A stretch of 17,199 bases of DNA from an uncultured Collinsella sp. (GCA_900544385.1 UQVD01000045.1:1-17199); one strand, 5' to 3'; positions 8,069-14,564 are shown, numbered from the stretch's first letter. Numbers and translations are program-made. The notes: a model not told the origin generated them from the sequence alone.

Positions 8069-9793
8069 CTACGAGCGCAGTGTAATTTTATCGCGCAGCG
8101 ACTTGAGGTCTTCGGTGACGGTGCGGTCTTCCTGGATCATCTTCTGGACCTTTTTGTAGCTCGTGCTGACGGTCGAGTGGTTGCGGTTGCCAAATTCGGC
8201 GCCCACCGCCGTGGTCGTCATTTCGCACATCTCGATGGCCAGGTAGATAGCGATATGGCGTGCTTTGGCGATATTGGCGTTGCGACGCGGGCCGATGAGC
8301 TCCTCGTGTGTCACGCCGTACTGCTCTTCGATGACGGACTGAACCGTCTGGACGTTGATCTTTTTGGCCGATGTGTCGAAGTACTGGCTGGCGATGGCGT
8401 CGATATCGTCAAAGGTGAGCTCTCCGCCCTCGCGCTCGCGGTCGCCCGCCTCGCCGGCGCAGCGCTCACAAAAGCTCTCGAGTTCGCGGATGTTGGTGCC
8501 CGAGACCTCGGCCATGTGTTTAAAGTGCTCGTCGGTCAGGTGCCCGCCGTCGCCCCCATAGGCCGCCAGCAGTGAGTCGTCGCCCGCCTCGGGAGCGGCG
8601 ACGATGGTGTTCTCGTAATAGCGCTGCAAGATCTTGTATTTCATCTCGTAGCTGGGCTCTGCGACCAGGCAGAGCATTCCGGCGTTGAAGCGGCTGGTCA
8701 GACGCTCGTCCATGCTCAGGTCCTTGGGGGCGCGGTCTGCCGCGATGACGACCTTCTTGTTGTTGCGGATGAACTCGTCCATGAGCTGGAAAAAGTAGTC
8801 CACACTCGCGCGCTTGCCGATGATGTTTTGGATGTCATCGATGATGAGCACGTCCACGCCGTGGTACGCCTGCATGATGGGGGCGTTGCTCTTCTTTTGA
8901 CGGTCGAACTCGGTCATCAGGTCGTCCAGATATGCCTGGGAGTTGGCATACTTGACCTTGATCTCGGGCGACTTCTCGGCGAGCTCGTTTTTGATGGCGA
9001 GCAGCAGATGGGTCTTGCCCAGCCCCGATTTGCCATAGATGAACAGGGATGTGCATGTGCCGCGCTCGTCCGCGAGGGCGGCAAACTTGAGTGCCGAGCG
9101 ATAGGCATGGCTGTTCTCGGGGCCGTAGACAAAGTTCTCAAAGGTAAATTTTGAGTTCGCGGCGAGCGGGGCTCCATCCGTATTCTGCTCGGCCGGCACG
9201 GTCGGTGCTGGCATGGGTGAAGCGGGGGCCGCAGCTTGCGTGGATTTAGTCGGCGCTCCGCCCTTCATCTGGTTCATCATGCGACGAAAATCGTCGGCCG
9301 AGAGCGTGTTCTTGATTGCAATGCCCGAATCCGCGCCCGCCGCTGCGTCGTGAGCGATGGGCATGTGCGTGACGGGTGCGTTCGTTGACGTCGCCGCCGC
9401 GCTCGTCAACGGTGCCATTGTTTCACGGGAAACATCGCTGTGCTGGTGCTCGATTGTCGGCACATCGCCTGCGGAGGCCGGCACCGCCGGGGAAGCAGCG
9501 GGAGCCGTGGCGGGCGCCGTGGCGGCAGCGGATTCCGTCGCGGCGCCTTGCGGTGCCACGATGTCGAGAGCAATCGGTGCAAAGGCGATTTCTTCCAGAT
9601 AGGCCTCAATAGTCGGCTGATGCTTTTTGAGCTGCGCGATGGCAAAGCGCGAGGGGGCCTCGATCGTGAGCGTATCTTCGGTCAGGCTTATGGCGCGCGA
9701 TTGCCCCAGCATGTTGATGAGGCGTGCATCTTGGCCGTCGCGCTGGCAAAAGGCGATGGCATCCCCCAGGATGATGCTTGCTTCCTCGTCCAC
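8069..9793 (-). CDS. dnaA: Chromosomal replication initiator DnaA
   Basis: DnaA is an AAA+ protein that binds origin boxes, oligomerises with ATP and melts the origin. The product is 574 residues. Domain I is about 1-83, followed by a long Ala/Pro-rich domain II linker (about 84-213). The AAA+ domain begins at FTFENFVYG; Walker A is GKSGLGK (254-260) and Walker B VLIIDD (315-320). Domain IV has the DnaA signature region RRNANIAKARHIAIYLAIEM. The DNA-recognition motif reads GNRNHSTV (535-542), where most DnaA proteins have GGRDHTTV, so the usual Asp is Asn538. The start is GTG 9793 behind GGGAGAG, 15 nt after the stop of the upstream ATPase gene, so the two are probably cotranscribed. Confidence 0.97.
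   Translation of the reverse strand: MDEEASIILGDAIAFCQRDGQDARLINMLGQSRAISLTEDTLTIEAPSRFAIAQLKKHQPTIEAYLEEIAFAPIALDIVAPQGAATESAAATAPATAPAASPAVPASAGDVPTIEHQHSDVSRETMAPLTSAAATSTNAPVTHMPIAHDAAAGADSGIAIKNTLSADDFRRMMNQMKGGAPTKSTQAAAPASPMPAPTVPAEQNTDGAPLAANSKFTFENFVYGPENSHAYRSALKFAALADERGTCTSLFIYGKSGLGKTHLLLAIKNELAEKSPEIKVKYANSQAYLDDLMTEFDRQKKSNAPIMQAYHGVDVLIIDDIQNIIGKRASVDYFFQLMDEFIRNNKKVVIAADRAPKDLSMDERLTSRFNAGMLCLVAEPSYEMKYKILQRYYENTIVAAPEAGDDSLLAAYGGDGGHLTDEHFKHMAEVSGTNIRELESFCERCAGEAGDREREGGELTFDDIDAIASQYFDTSAKKINVQTVQSVIEEQYGVTHEELIGPRRNANIAKARHIAIYLAIEMCEMTTTAVGAEFGNRNHSTVSTSYKKVQKMIQEDRTVTEDLKSLRDKITLRS
9419..9434. promoter_or_regulatory. parS-like site inside dnaA
   Basis: TGTTTCACGGGAAACA matches the perfect parS (TGTTTCACGTGAAACA) found three times in this window at 15 of 16 positions. 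The single mismatch is at the centre and breaks the palindrome. It falls in the codons for DVSRET (residues 120-125) in the low-constraint domain II linker of DnaA. ParB is known to tolerate some single mismatches in parS, so binding is plausible but not shown. Confidence 0.6.
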
Positions 9794-9808
9794 TGTCTCT
9801 CCCGTTCT

Positions 9809-11161
9809 TTAGCTCTGAGCTCGCACGCGAGCGGCGCCGAGTTCGGTCAGATGGTATTTCTGGCCATGCTTGATGACCAAGCCGGCCTGCGCCAAGTCAT
9901 TGAGCGTGCGTGACCAAGTGGGGGCCGAGTTTCCAAACGCCCTCGCAAGATCGGTTGCGCCGCACGCTTGATTTTGCGCCAGATAGCCCAGCGCGGCGTT
10001 GCCGCGATCGCTTACGAACACGTCCGGTTGTGGCTGTGCATACTGATTTACTGCATTAGGATATATCATTTGAGCTGCTGGTTGTTGAGAACTCTGCGTC
10101 GGCGGCATTTGCTGTTGAAAACTTTGAGGCCACTGTTGGTAAGGCTGCGGAGGCGTCTGCTGGGCCCAGGGGTTGTACTGCTGCTGCGGCATCTGCTGGT
10201 ACGGCTGCTGATATCCCTGCTGGTACTGCTGCGGGAACTGCTGGCCATACCCCAGTGGCGGCATCTGCTGATATGGATATCCCTGTTGGTACGGCTGATA
10301 GCCCATTTGCTGGCCACCCGGCGCCCCCGTCGCCTGCTGCATTGCTGCTGCATCCTGATCAGCCAGCGGCATGGCCTCTGGCATGTTTGGCGGCATCGAC
10401 ATAGATGCCGCCTGGGGTTCTTGTGTGGGAAGCATTCCGGGCTGCTGCATCTGCCTCACGGGGGGCTGCATCTGCTGCGTTGCCACGGGCTGCTGCGCAA
10501 AAGCTCCCGGCAGGGGATATGTGGGCTGCTCCGTCTCGGGCCGCACGGCAGCGCCGCGTCCGCCGGCACGCTCGATTTCCTGCACGCGTTTAGGGTTCAG
10601 GCTTACCGTAACCACGGTGCCGTTGCCCATGTTGTCCTCGATGGATACGGCACCGCCGGCGTTTTCCAAATACTCCTGCACCATGGGAAACCCTGCTCCG
10701 GTTCCACGGATATAGCGCTTCATCTTGCTGTTTGCGCTGGTAACGCCAAAGTCGAAAGCACGTTCCTTGTCGTCGATGCCGGGTCCTTGGTCAGCAAAGC
10801 GGATGGTGTCTCCGCCGTCCAGAATCGAGATGATGGGCTCGGCAAAGTGTGCGTGGATAAAGTTTTCGACAATCTCGCGGATGACCATGAGCGAGATATG
10901 GCCACCTTGTTCTTTCATGCACTGGTAGACGGTGTTGGTCGTCTCTTCCAAATACGTGCGGACATCTTGCGGATCAATGACGATCACCCGCGGTGTCGAC
11001 AGCATGTCGTCATAGACGGCGATGCGCGCGGCGTACATGGCTTTTGGCGCCTGCGTGGTCGTCTGCTCGCCTTCCGCACGCTCTTCGCGCACGCCGGTGA
11101 TGTGCTCGTTGTCGGGTGCCGGGTCTCCGGAATCGACCATGGTGTAAAAGTCGTCAGACAT
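9809..11161 (-). CDS. GHKL-type ATPase with Q/P/Y-rich linker and C-terminal winged helix; function unknown
   Basis: I recognise domains but no characterised protein. This 450-residue protein has a Bergerat (HATPase_c) fold at about 85-190: N-box EIVEN (96-100), G1 box DQGPGID (124-130) and G2 box GTGAG (153-157), closing with NGTVVTVSL. No phosphoacceptor-His domain, transmembrane segment or receiver is seen, so it is not an ordinary sensor kinase. Residues of about 205-378 are a low-complexity stretch rich in Gln, Pro, Met and Tyr. Residues of about 385-445 look like a winged helix (ALGYLAQNQACGATDLARAF, then a TLNDLAQAGLVIK turn). The ATG at 11161 has only a weak Shine-Dalgarno sequence. 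It is first in a probable operon with dnaA (15-nt gap) and adjoins the second cluster of DnaA-box-like motifs, which suggests a role in initiation or dnaA control (inference). Anti-sigma-like kinase activity is an alternative. Confidence 0.85.
   Translation of the reverse strand: MSDDFYTMVDSGDPAPDNEHITGVREERAEGEQTTTQAPKAMYAARIAVYDDMLSTPRVIVIDPQDVRTYLEETTNTVYQCMKEQGGHISLMVIREIVENFIHAHFAEPIISILDGGDTIRFADQGPGIDDKERAFDFGVTSANSKMKRYIRGTGAGFPMVQEYLENAGGAVSIEDNMGNGTVVTVSLNPKRVQEIERAGGRGAAVRPETEQPTYPLPGAFAQQPVATQQMQPPVRQMQQPGMLPTQEPQAASMSMPPNMPEAMPLADQDAAAMQQATGAPGGQQMGYQPYQQGYPYQQMPPLGYGQQFPQQYQQGYQQPYQQMPQQQYNPWAQQTPPQPYQQWPQSFQQQMPPTQSSQQPAAQMIYPNAVNQYAQPQPDVFVSDRGNAALGYLAQNQACGATDLARAFGNSAPTWSRTLNDLAQAGLVIKHGQKYHLTELGAARVRAQS
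10022..10549 (-). repeat. Low-complexity Gln/Pro/Tyr-coding repeat tract
   Basis: This stretch encodes the disordered linker of the ATPase upstream of dnaA. It has irregular repeats of YQQ-type units (YQQGY, YQQMP, YQQP) concentrated at residues 288-345. At the DNA level it is a run of CTG/CAG-like triplets (plus strand 'tgctggtac' and 'ctgctgat' variants). Such tracts often vary in length between strains through slippage. Confidence 0.75.
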
Positions 11162-11400
11162 GCCGCTCGCAATCTTTCAAAAGGTTTCGAACAAATAGTA
11201 GCTCACCGTGCAACGTTTCTCATCTTTCGACAACTTTTCAAAACTTGTTGAAAACTTTGGAAAACGGGTGAAAAGTTCTCAACATTGCCAACATGACCTG
11301 TTGAAAACTCGATGAAATATCGTGAAAGGTTGCCATGAGGCGCAAATTTCGGTTGTGCTTATGGGGGAACCGTGTGAACTGTGCAACCTTTTACCTTTGA
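11162..11400. other. Putative second oriC segment / dnaA-operon regulatory region
   Basis: The gap between the ATPase gene and rpmH carries TTTTCAACA twice exactly on the minus strand (11246-11254, 11299-11307). Related minus-strand 9-mers are TTTTCCAAA (11256-11264) and TTTTCACCC (11266-11274). On the plus strand there are CTTTCGACA (11224-11232), TTTTCAAAA (11235-11243) and TTCTCAACA (11276-11284). From 11235 to 11284 the motifs repeat about every 10-11 bp. GTGCAAC occurs at 11208-11214 and 11381-11387. Gene direction diverges here. This fits a DnaA-binding cluster that also autoregulates the ATPase-dnaA transcript; binding is inferred. I found no convincing minus-strand promoter. Confidence 0.65.
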
Positions 11401-11404
11401 TTTC

Positions 11405-11434
11405 TTGACATTTGAACATTGATTTCCCTACAAT
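11405..11434 (+). promoter_or_regulatory. Promoter of the rpmH-khpB operon
   Basis: A perfect -35 TTGACA (11405-11410) and -10 TACAAT (11429-11434, 5/6) have an 18-nt spacer. Transcription would start near 11441, giving a leader of about 65 nt before rpmH. This is the best vegetative promoter in the window and suits a highly expressed ribosomal protein gene. Confidence 0.85.
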
Positions 11435-11460
11435 CTTCAAGCTCACGTGTCTATATCTGC

Positions 11461-11478
11461 GTCCGCGTCCCCGCGGAC
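11461..11478 (+). promoter_or_regulatory. Leader hairpin in the rpmH 5' untranslated region
   Basis: A perfect 7-bp stem, GTCCGCG (11461-11467) with CGCGGAC (11472-11478), has a TCCC loop. It lies 14 nt upstream of the AGGAGG ribosome site and has no T run, so it is not a terminator. It could stabilise the messenger or bind a regulator; no function can be read from the sequence. Confidence 0.5.
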
Positions 11479-11506
11479 ACTCGAAATGCAGCAGGAGGAA
11501 CTTAAG

Positions 11507-11641
11507 ATGAAGCGTACGTATCAGCCTAATAAGCGTAAGCGTGCCAAGACCCATGGCTTCCGTGCCCGTATGGCCACTAAGGGTGGTCGTGCCGTGCTCG
11601 CCCGTCGTCGCGCCAAGGGCCGCAAGCGTCTCACTGTCTAG
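11507..11641 (+). CDS. rpmH: 50S ribosomal protein L34
   Basis: This 44-residue, very basic protein begins MKRTYQPNKRKRAKTHGFRARM, the L34 signature, and ends KGRKRLTV. The ATG at 11507 follows AGGAGG (11493-11498) with an 8-nt gap. A longer in-frame reading from 11447 includes leader sequence and the ribosome site and is rejected. It is first in the rpmH-rnpA-yidD-yidC-khpB unit, an order conserved near bacterial origins. Confidence 0.98.
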   Translation: MKRTYQPNKRKRAKTHGFRARMATKGGRAVLARRRAKGRKRLTV

Positions 11642-11661
11642 CAGCGATACACACATCTCGC

Positions 11662-12000
11662 ATGAAGACTATTAAGTCTCGGCAAGATTTCGAGCATGTG
11701 TTCAGTCAGGGGCGTCGTTTCAATCACCCTCTGATTCGAATGACCATATGTGAATCGGTTGGCGAAGGCGACTCCGGAAGGGTCGCCTTCGTTGGTGCTA
11801 AGCGACTCGGTTGTGCCGTCGTGCGCAACCGATCTAAGCGTGTGATGCGCGAGGCCGCCCGCAGCTGCGGATTTCCCGTTGCGGGTTATGACATCATCTT
11901 GTTTGCAACTCCCAAGACGAGGGTTTCCTCGCCGCAGGAGATGGACAAGGCGTTGCGTTCGCTTATGAAGCGCGCCGGCGTTGCCGGGGAGGAGCGATGA
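11662..12000 (+). CDS. rnpA: Ribonuclease P protein component
   Basis: This is the protein cofactor of RNase P, which helps the catalytic RNA mature tRNA 5' ends. The 112-residue protein carries the RNR motif region KRLGCAVVRNRSKRVMREAAR at about 47-67, preceded by the usual RQDFEHVFSQGRR near the N-terminus. The ATG at 11662 is 20 nt after rpmH and has no strong Shine-Dalgarno sequence, unlike its neighbours. Its TGA overlaps the yidD ATG in an ATGA. Confidence 0.96.
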   Translation: MKTIKSRQDFEHVFSQGRRFNHPLIRMTICESVGEGDSGRVAFVGAKRLGCAVVRNRSKRVMREAARSCGFPVAGYDIILFATPKTRVSSPQEMDKALRSLMKRAGVAGEER

Positions 12001-12221
12001 GCAATCACGTTTTGCGACGTGTTGCCATCGCTCCTATTCGCATATATCAACAGGTTATTTCGCCCTTATTGCCTGACGCCTGCATTTATTACCCAACGTG
12101 CTCGCAATACGCCATCCAGGCGATTGAGAAGCACGGTGTTTTGAGAGGCTGCTGGCTTGCTGTGAGGCGCATCGCTCGCTGCAATCCCCTGCACGTCGGC
12201 GGTTATGACCCTGTGCCCTAG
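11997..12221 (+). CDS. yidD: Membrane protein insertion efficiency factor YidD
   Basis: This 74-residue protein of the DUF37/YidD family assists YidC-dependent membrane insertion. The family pattern is clear: IRIYQQVISPLL, then CIYYPTCSQYAIQAIEKHG, then RCNPLHVGGYDPVP, with the conserved Cys residues. The start overlaps the rnpA stop by 4 nt (ATGA) behind GGGGAGGAG, and it is followed by yidC after a 29-nt gap. Confidence 0.96.
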   Translation: MSNHVLRRVAIAPIRIYQQVISPLLPDACIYYPTCSQYAIQAIEKHGVLRGCWLAVRRIARCNPLHVGGYDPVP

Positions 12222-12250
12222 CGGGCGCTCGCTATCGGAGGAAAACTTAC

Positions 12251-13021
12251 ATGTGGGATTGGATCGTTAACATCCTTTTCGAGCTGCTCAAGCTCATCCA
12301 GACCTTTGCGGTCGACTGGGGCCTGTCCATCATGATCCTGGTGGTCATCATCCGTCTGCTGCTGACGCCGCTTATGCTCAAGTCGACCAAGTCGACGGCT
12401 CGCATGCAGGTGCTGCAGCCCAAGATGCTCGAGATCCAGGAGCGCTATGCCGACGATCCCCAGCGTCAGGCCGAGGAGATGCAGAAGTTCTACAGCGAGA
12501 ACAAGTTCAACCCCATGGCTGGCTGTCTGCCGCTGCTGATTCAGATGCCTATCCTGTTCGCCCTGTTTACATTGCTGCGCAACCTGCCGCAGTACTTTAA
12601 CGACGGCACGTTCTCGTTCTTCAACATCCTGCCCGACCTGACCACCACGCCGAGCGCTTCCTTTGCCGATGGCTTTATGGTTGCACTGCCTGCGCTGGTT
12701 TGCCTGATCCTGTTTGCCGTCCTGACCCTGATTCCGCAGCTCTATATGTCGCGCAACCAGACCGGCCAGCAGGCTCAGAGCATGCGTATGATGGCCGTTG
12801 TCATGACGGTCATGATGCTTTGGATGGGCTGGAGCCTTCCCGTTGGTGTTCTGCTGTACTACGACGTCTCGTCTGCTTGGCAGGTTATCCAGCAGATTTT
12901 TGTGACGCAGAAGGTCATCGACAAGGCGAAGGCCGATGAGGAGGAGCGTCTTAAGAACGCTCCGCTGCAGGTTGAGGTCACTCGTCGCGAGAAGAAGCCG
13001 CGCCCGCACAAGAAAAAGTAG
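12251..13021 (+). CDS. yidC: Membrane protein insertase YidC
   Basis: This Oxa1/YidC/Alb3-family insertase places proteins in the cytoplasmic membrane alone or with SecYEG. It has 256 residues. Hydrophobic segments lie at about 23-43, 97-118, 147-170 and 186-215. Arg35 in the first (VVIIRLLLTPLM) is the conserved intramembrane positive residue of the substrate groove. A cytoplasmic loop (about 45-95) and a very basic C-terminal tail (RREKKPRPHKKK) are typical of Gram-positive members and help ribosome contact. No lipobox Cys is seen near the N-terminus. The ATG at 12251 has CGGAGGA about 9 nt upstream. Confidence 0.97.
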   Translation: MWDWIVNILFELLKLIQTFAVDWGLSIMILVVIIRLLLTPLMLKSTKSTARMQVLQPKMLEIQERYADDPQRQAEEMQKFYSENKFNPMAGCLPLLIQMPILFALFTLLRNLPQYFNDGTFSFFNILPDLTTTPSASFADGFMVALPALVCLILFAVLTLIPQLYMSRNQTGQQAQSMRMMAVVMTVMMLWMGWSLPVGVLLYYDVSSAWQVIQQIFVTQKVIDKAKADEEERLKNAPLQVEVTRREKKPRPHKKK

Positions 13022-13038
13022 TGGGATATCAATCTTAT

Positions 13039-13050
13039 TTAGGTACCTAA
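13039..13050. repeat. 12-bp palindrome TTAGGTACCTAA, copy 1
   Basis: A perfect palindrome lies in the 44-nt yidC-khpB gap, 15 nt before the khpB ATG and just before its ribosome site. The same 12 bases, followed by the same C, recur at 16543-16554. It could be an operator or a DNA-modification or protein-binding site; no function can be assigned. Confidence 0.6.
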
Positions 13051-13065
13051 CTTTTGGAGTACGTT

Positions 13066-13635
13066 ATGTCTGAAGAGATCATCGAGGATATGCTTGAGGA
13101 GGTTGCCCCGCAGGTCGCGGGCGATTATCCCGAGATTGCACAGCGCTACAAGGCTGGTGAAGAGCTGACCGATGAGGAGCTCGACACCATTGCCGATGTT
13201 GCGATTTCCATCCTGCGTTCCATCCTTTCGCACTTCGATGCCGCCAACTCTCCTATCGATGAGTATGAGGGCGACGAGGGTGAGCTGATTTTGGATGTAA
13301 CGGCTCCCGACCTTGCTGTTCTCATTGGCCGTCATGGTCGCACTCTTGATGCTCTTCAGGTTATGTTCTCTTTGCTGGTGAGCCGCAAGCTTGGCTTTAG
13401 GTATCCGGTTGTAGTGGACGTCGAGGGATACAAGAGTCGCCGTCAGGATAAGGTCGCCTCCATGGCTCAGTCTGCTGCCGAGCGTGCCATCCGCACTCAT
13501 AAGAGTGTTTCGCTTCCGCCCATGAATGCCTACGAGCGCCGACTGGTTCACATTGCACTTCGTGGCAACGATGCAGTCGATACTCATTCTGAGGGTTCTG
13601 ACCCTGATCGCCATGTGGTGATTGTTGCTCGATAA
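13066..13635 (+). CDS. khpB: KhpB/Jag RNA-binding protein (KH and R3H domains)
   Basis: This cytoplasmic RNA-binding protein is linked in Firmicutes to small-RNA biology and cell elongation. It has 189 residues from ATG 13066 behind TTGGAG; an in-frame TTG at 13054 overlaps that ribosome site and is unlikely. The KH domain has the GxxG loop GRHG at 88-91 within LAVLIGRHGRTLDALQ. An R3H domain spans about 134-189 with the Rx3H core at Arg148 to His152. The N-terminal 60 residues are acidic and I do not see a classic Jag-N domain there. It is last in the operon, with a terminator 20 nt after the stop. Confidence 0.93.
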   Translation: MSEEIIEDMLEEVAPQVAGDYPEIAQRYKAGEELTDEELDTIADVAISILRSILSHFDAANSPIDEYEGDEGELILDVTAPDLAVLIGRHGRTLDALQVMFSLLVSRKLGFRYPVVVDVEGYKSRRQDKVASMAQSAAERAIRTHKSVSLPPMNAYERRLVHIALRGNDAVDTHSEGSDPDRHVVIVAR

Positions 13636-13655
13636 TCTACTCGAGCTTATGCTAG

Positions 13656-13685
13656 GGGGACGTGGTTTCCACGTCCCCTTTTTTT
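13656..13685 (+). terminator. Terminator of the rpmH-khpB operon
   Basis: A perfect 10-bp stem, GGGGACGTGG (13656-13665) with CCACGTCCCC (13669-13678), closes a TTT loop and is followed by seven T residues (13679-13685). Confidence 0.95.
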
Positions 13686-13712
13686 GTCAAAAGTTCTCGA
13701 TACGCTGATTTT
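13684..13712 (+). promoter_or_regulatory. Possible rsmG promoter (weak)
   Basis: TTGTCA (13684-13689) lies 17 nt before GATTTT (13707-13712), directly after the operon terminator. The -35 match is good (5/6), the -10 poor (3/6). Support comes mainly from its position, since rsmG would otherwise depend on read-through. Confidence 0.3.
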
Positions 13713-13731
13713 TGTCAGAAAGGAGCTTCTG

Positions 13732-14469
13732 TTGTTTGTACTTACCGATCAGCAGGCTGACGAGATGTTGAGTCGCCTAACTTCCTATTGCAAAGAATAT
13801 TCCTTGAGCGTAACTGATATTGAGCTGAGGAAATGTATCCAGCATTTGGATTTGGTTCTAGAAACAAATAAGACAACCAATCTCACCCGTATTCTTAACG
13901 TAGAAGATGCTGCCGTACTTCATATCCTCGACTCACTTGTTTTGCTCCCCTATATCAATAAGGCTCCTGAGGGAGCTTTGCTCGATATGGGAACAGGTGC
14001 GGGCTTCCCTGGTATTCCATTAACCATAACCACGCATCGTAAAGCTACTTATATTGACTCTGTTGGCAAGAAGGTTGATGCGGTTAATTCCTTTGTCCAT
14101 GCTCTTGGATTGAAACATGCTCATGCGGTTCATGATCGTCTTGAAGAATATGCTCGAAGCCATAAGAAGCAGTTCTCCGTTGTAACCGCCCGCGCACTGG
14201 CCCCTCTACCGATTCTTGTTGAGTATGCGGCTCCGTACCTGAAGGATGGAGGGCTATTTGTTATCACCAAGGGCAATCCTTCGGATGAGGAGCTTGCTTC
14301 CGGCATGTCAGCAGCTAAGATTTGCGGCTTCACTTTGCTTCTGAATGACGCAATTGATTTGCCTGAAGGCTTGGGTCACAGGGAGTTCATTGTTCTTAAG
14401 AAGAGTCATTCAGCATCCGTTTCATTGCCTCGTGCAAATGGCATGGCAAAGAAGAATCCGCTTGCCTAG
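13732..14469 (+). CDS. rsmG: 16S rRNA (guanine-N7) methyltransferase RsmG
   Basis: RsmG (GidB) methylates N7 of G527 (E. coli numbering) in 16S rRNA using S-adenosylmethionine; loss gives low-level streptomycin resistance. The preferred start is TTG 13732, because AAAGGAG (13719-13725) lies exactly 6 nt upstream. This gives 245 residues beginning MFVLTDQQADEML. A TTG at 13684 is in frame but lies in the T run of the preceding terminator. The AdoMet loop LLDMGTGAGFPG is at about 83-94, followed by YIDSVGKKVDAVNSF and VVTARALAPL. mnmE and mnmG, often found beside it, are absent. GC content in sampled lines is near 39%, well below the gyr genes. Confidence 0.94.
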   Translation: MFVLTDQQADEMLSRLTSYCKEYSLSVTDIELRKCIQHLDLVLETNKTTNLTRILNVEDAAVLHILDSLVLLPYINKAPEGALLDMGTGAGFPGIPLTITTHRKATYIDSVGKKVDAVNSFVHALGLKHAHAVHDRLEEYARSHKKQFSVVTARALAPLPILVEYAAPYLKDGGLFVITKGNPSDEELASGMSAAKICGFTLLLNDAIDLPEGLGHREFIVLKKSHSASVSLPRANGMAKKNPLA

Positions 14470-14470
14470 A

Positions 14471-14486
14471 TGTTTCACGTGAAACA
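14471..14486. promoter_or_regulatory. parS site 1
   Basis: A perfect 16-bp consensus parS, TGTTTCACGTGAAACA, begins 1 nt after the rsmG stop. It is the nucleation site for ParB, which spreads and recruits condensin and acts with ParA in origin segregation. Confidence 0.97.
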
Positions 14487-14509
14487 TAATGGATACTAAC
14501 AGCTTGCAG

Positions 14510-14525
14510 TGTTTCACGTGAAACA
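14510..14525. promoter_or_regulatory. parS site 2
   Basis: This perfect consensus parS starts exactly 39 bp after site 1. Confidence 0.97.
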
Positions 14526-14548
14526 TAGCAGTTGCTATCGATTCGGAA

Positions 14549-14564
14549 TGTTTCACGTGAAACA
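14549..14564. promoter_or_regulatory. parS site 3
   Basis: This perfect consensus parS starts exactly 39 bp after site 2 and 55 bp before the parA start. ParB bound here could also repress parA transcription, because the parAB promoter must lie in or upstream of this cluster. Confidence 0.97.

Noticed and set aside
5917..8085. A 722-codon open frame on the plus strand
   Set aside because: It crosses recF, dnaN and the AT-rich origin gap in antisense; no gene-like start or domain.
9809..11161. Calling the ATPase a sensor histidine kinase
   Set aside because: No phosphoacceptor His region, membrane segment or sensor domain is visible; only the ATP-binding fold is shared.
9968..11251. A 427-codon plus-strand frame opposite the ATPase gene
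   Set aside because: Its Leu/Arg/His-rich runs mirror the Gln/Pro/Tyr repeat on the real strand.
12218..13009. A 263-codon minus-strand frame opposite yidC
   Set aside because: yidC is unambiguous on the plus strand; this is its shadow.
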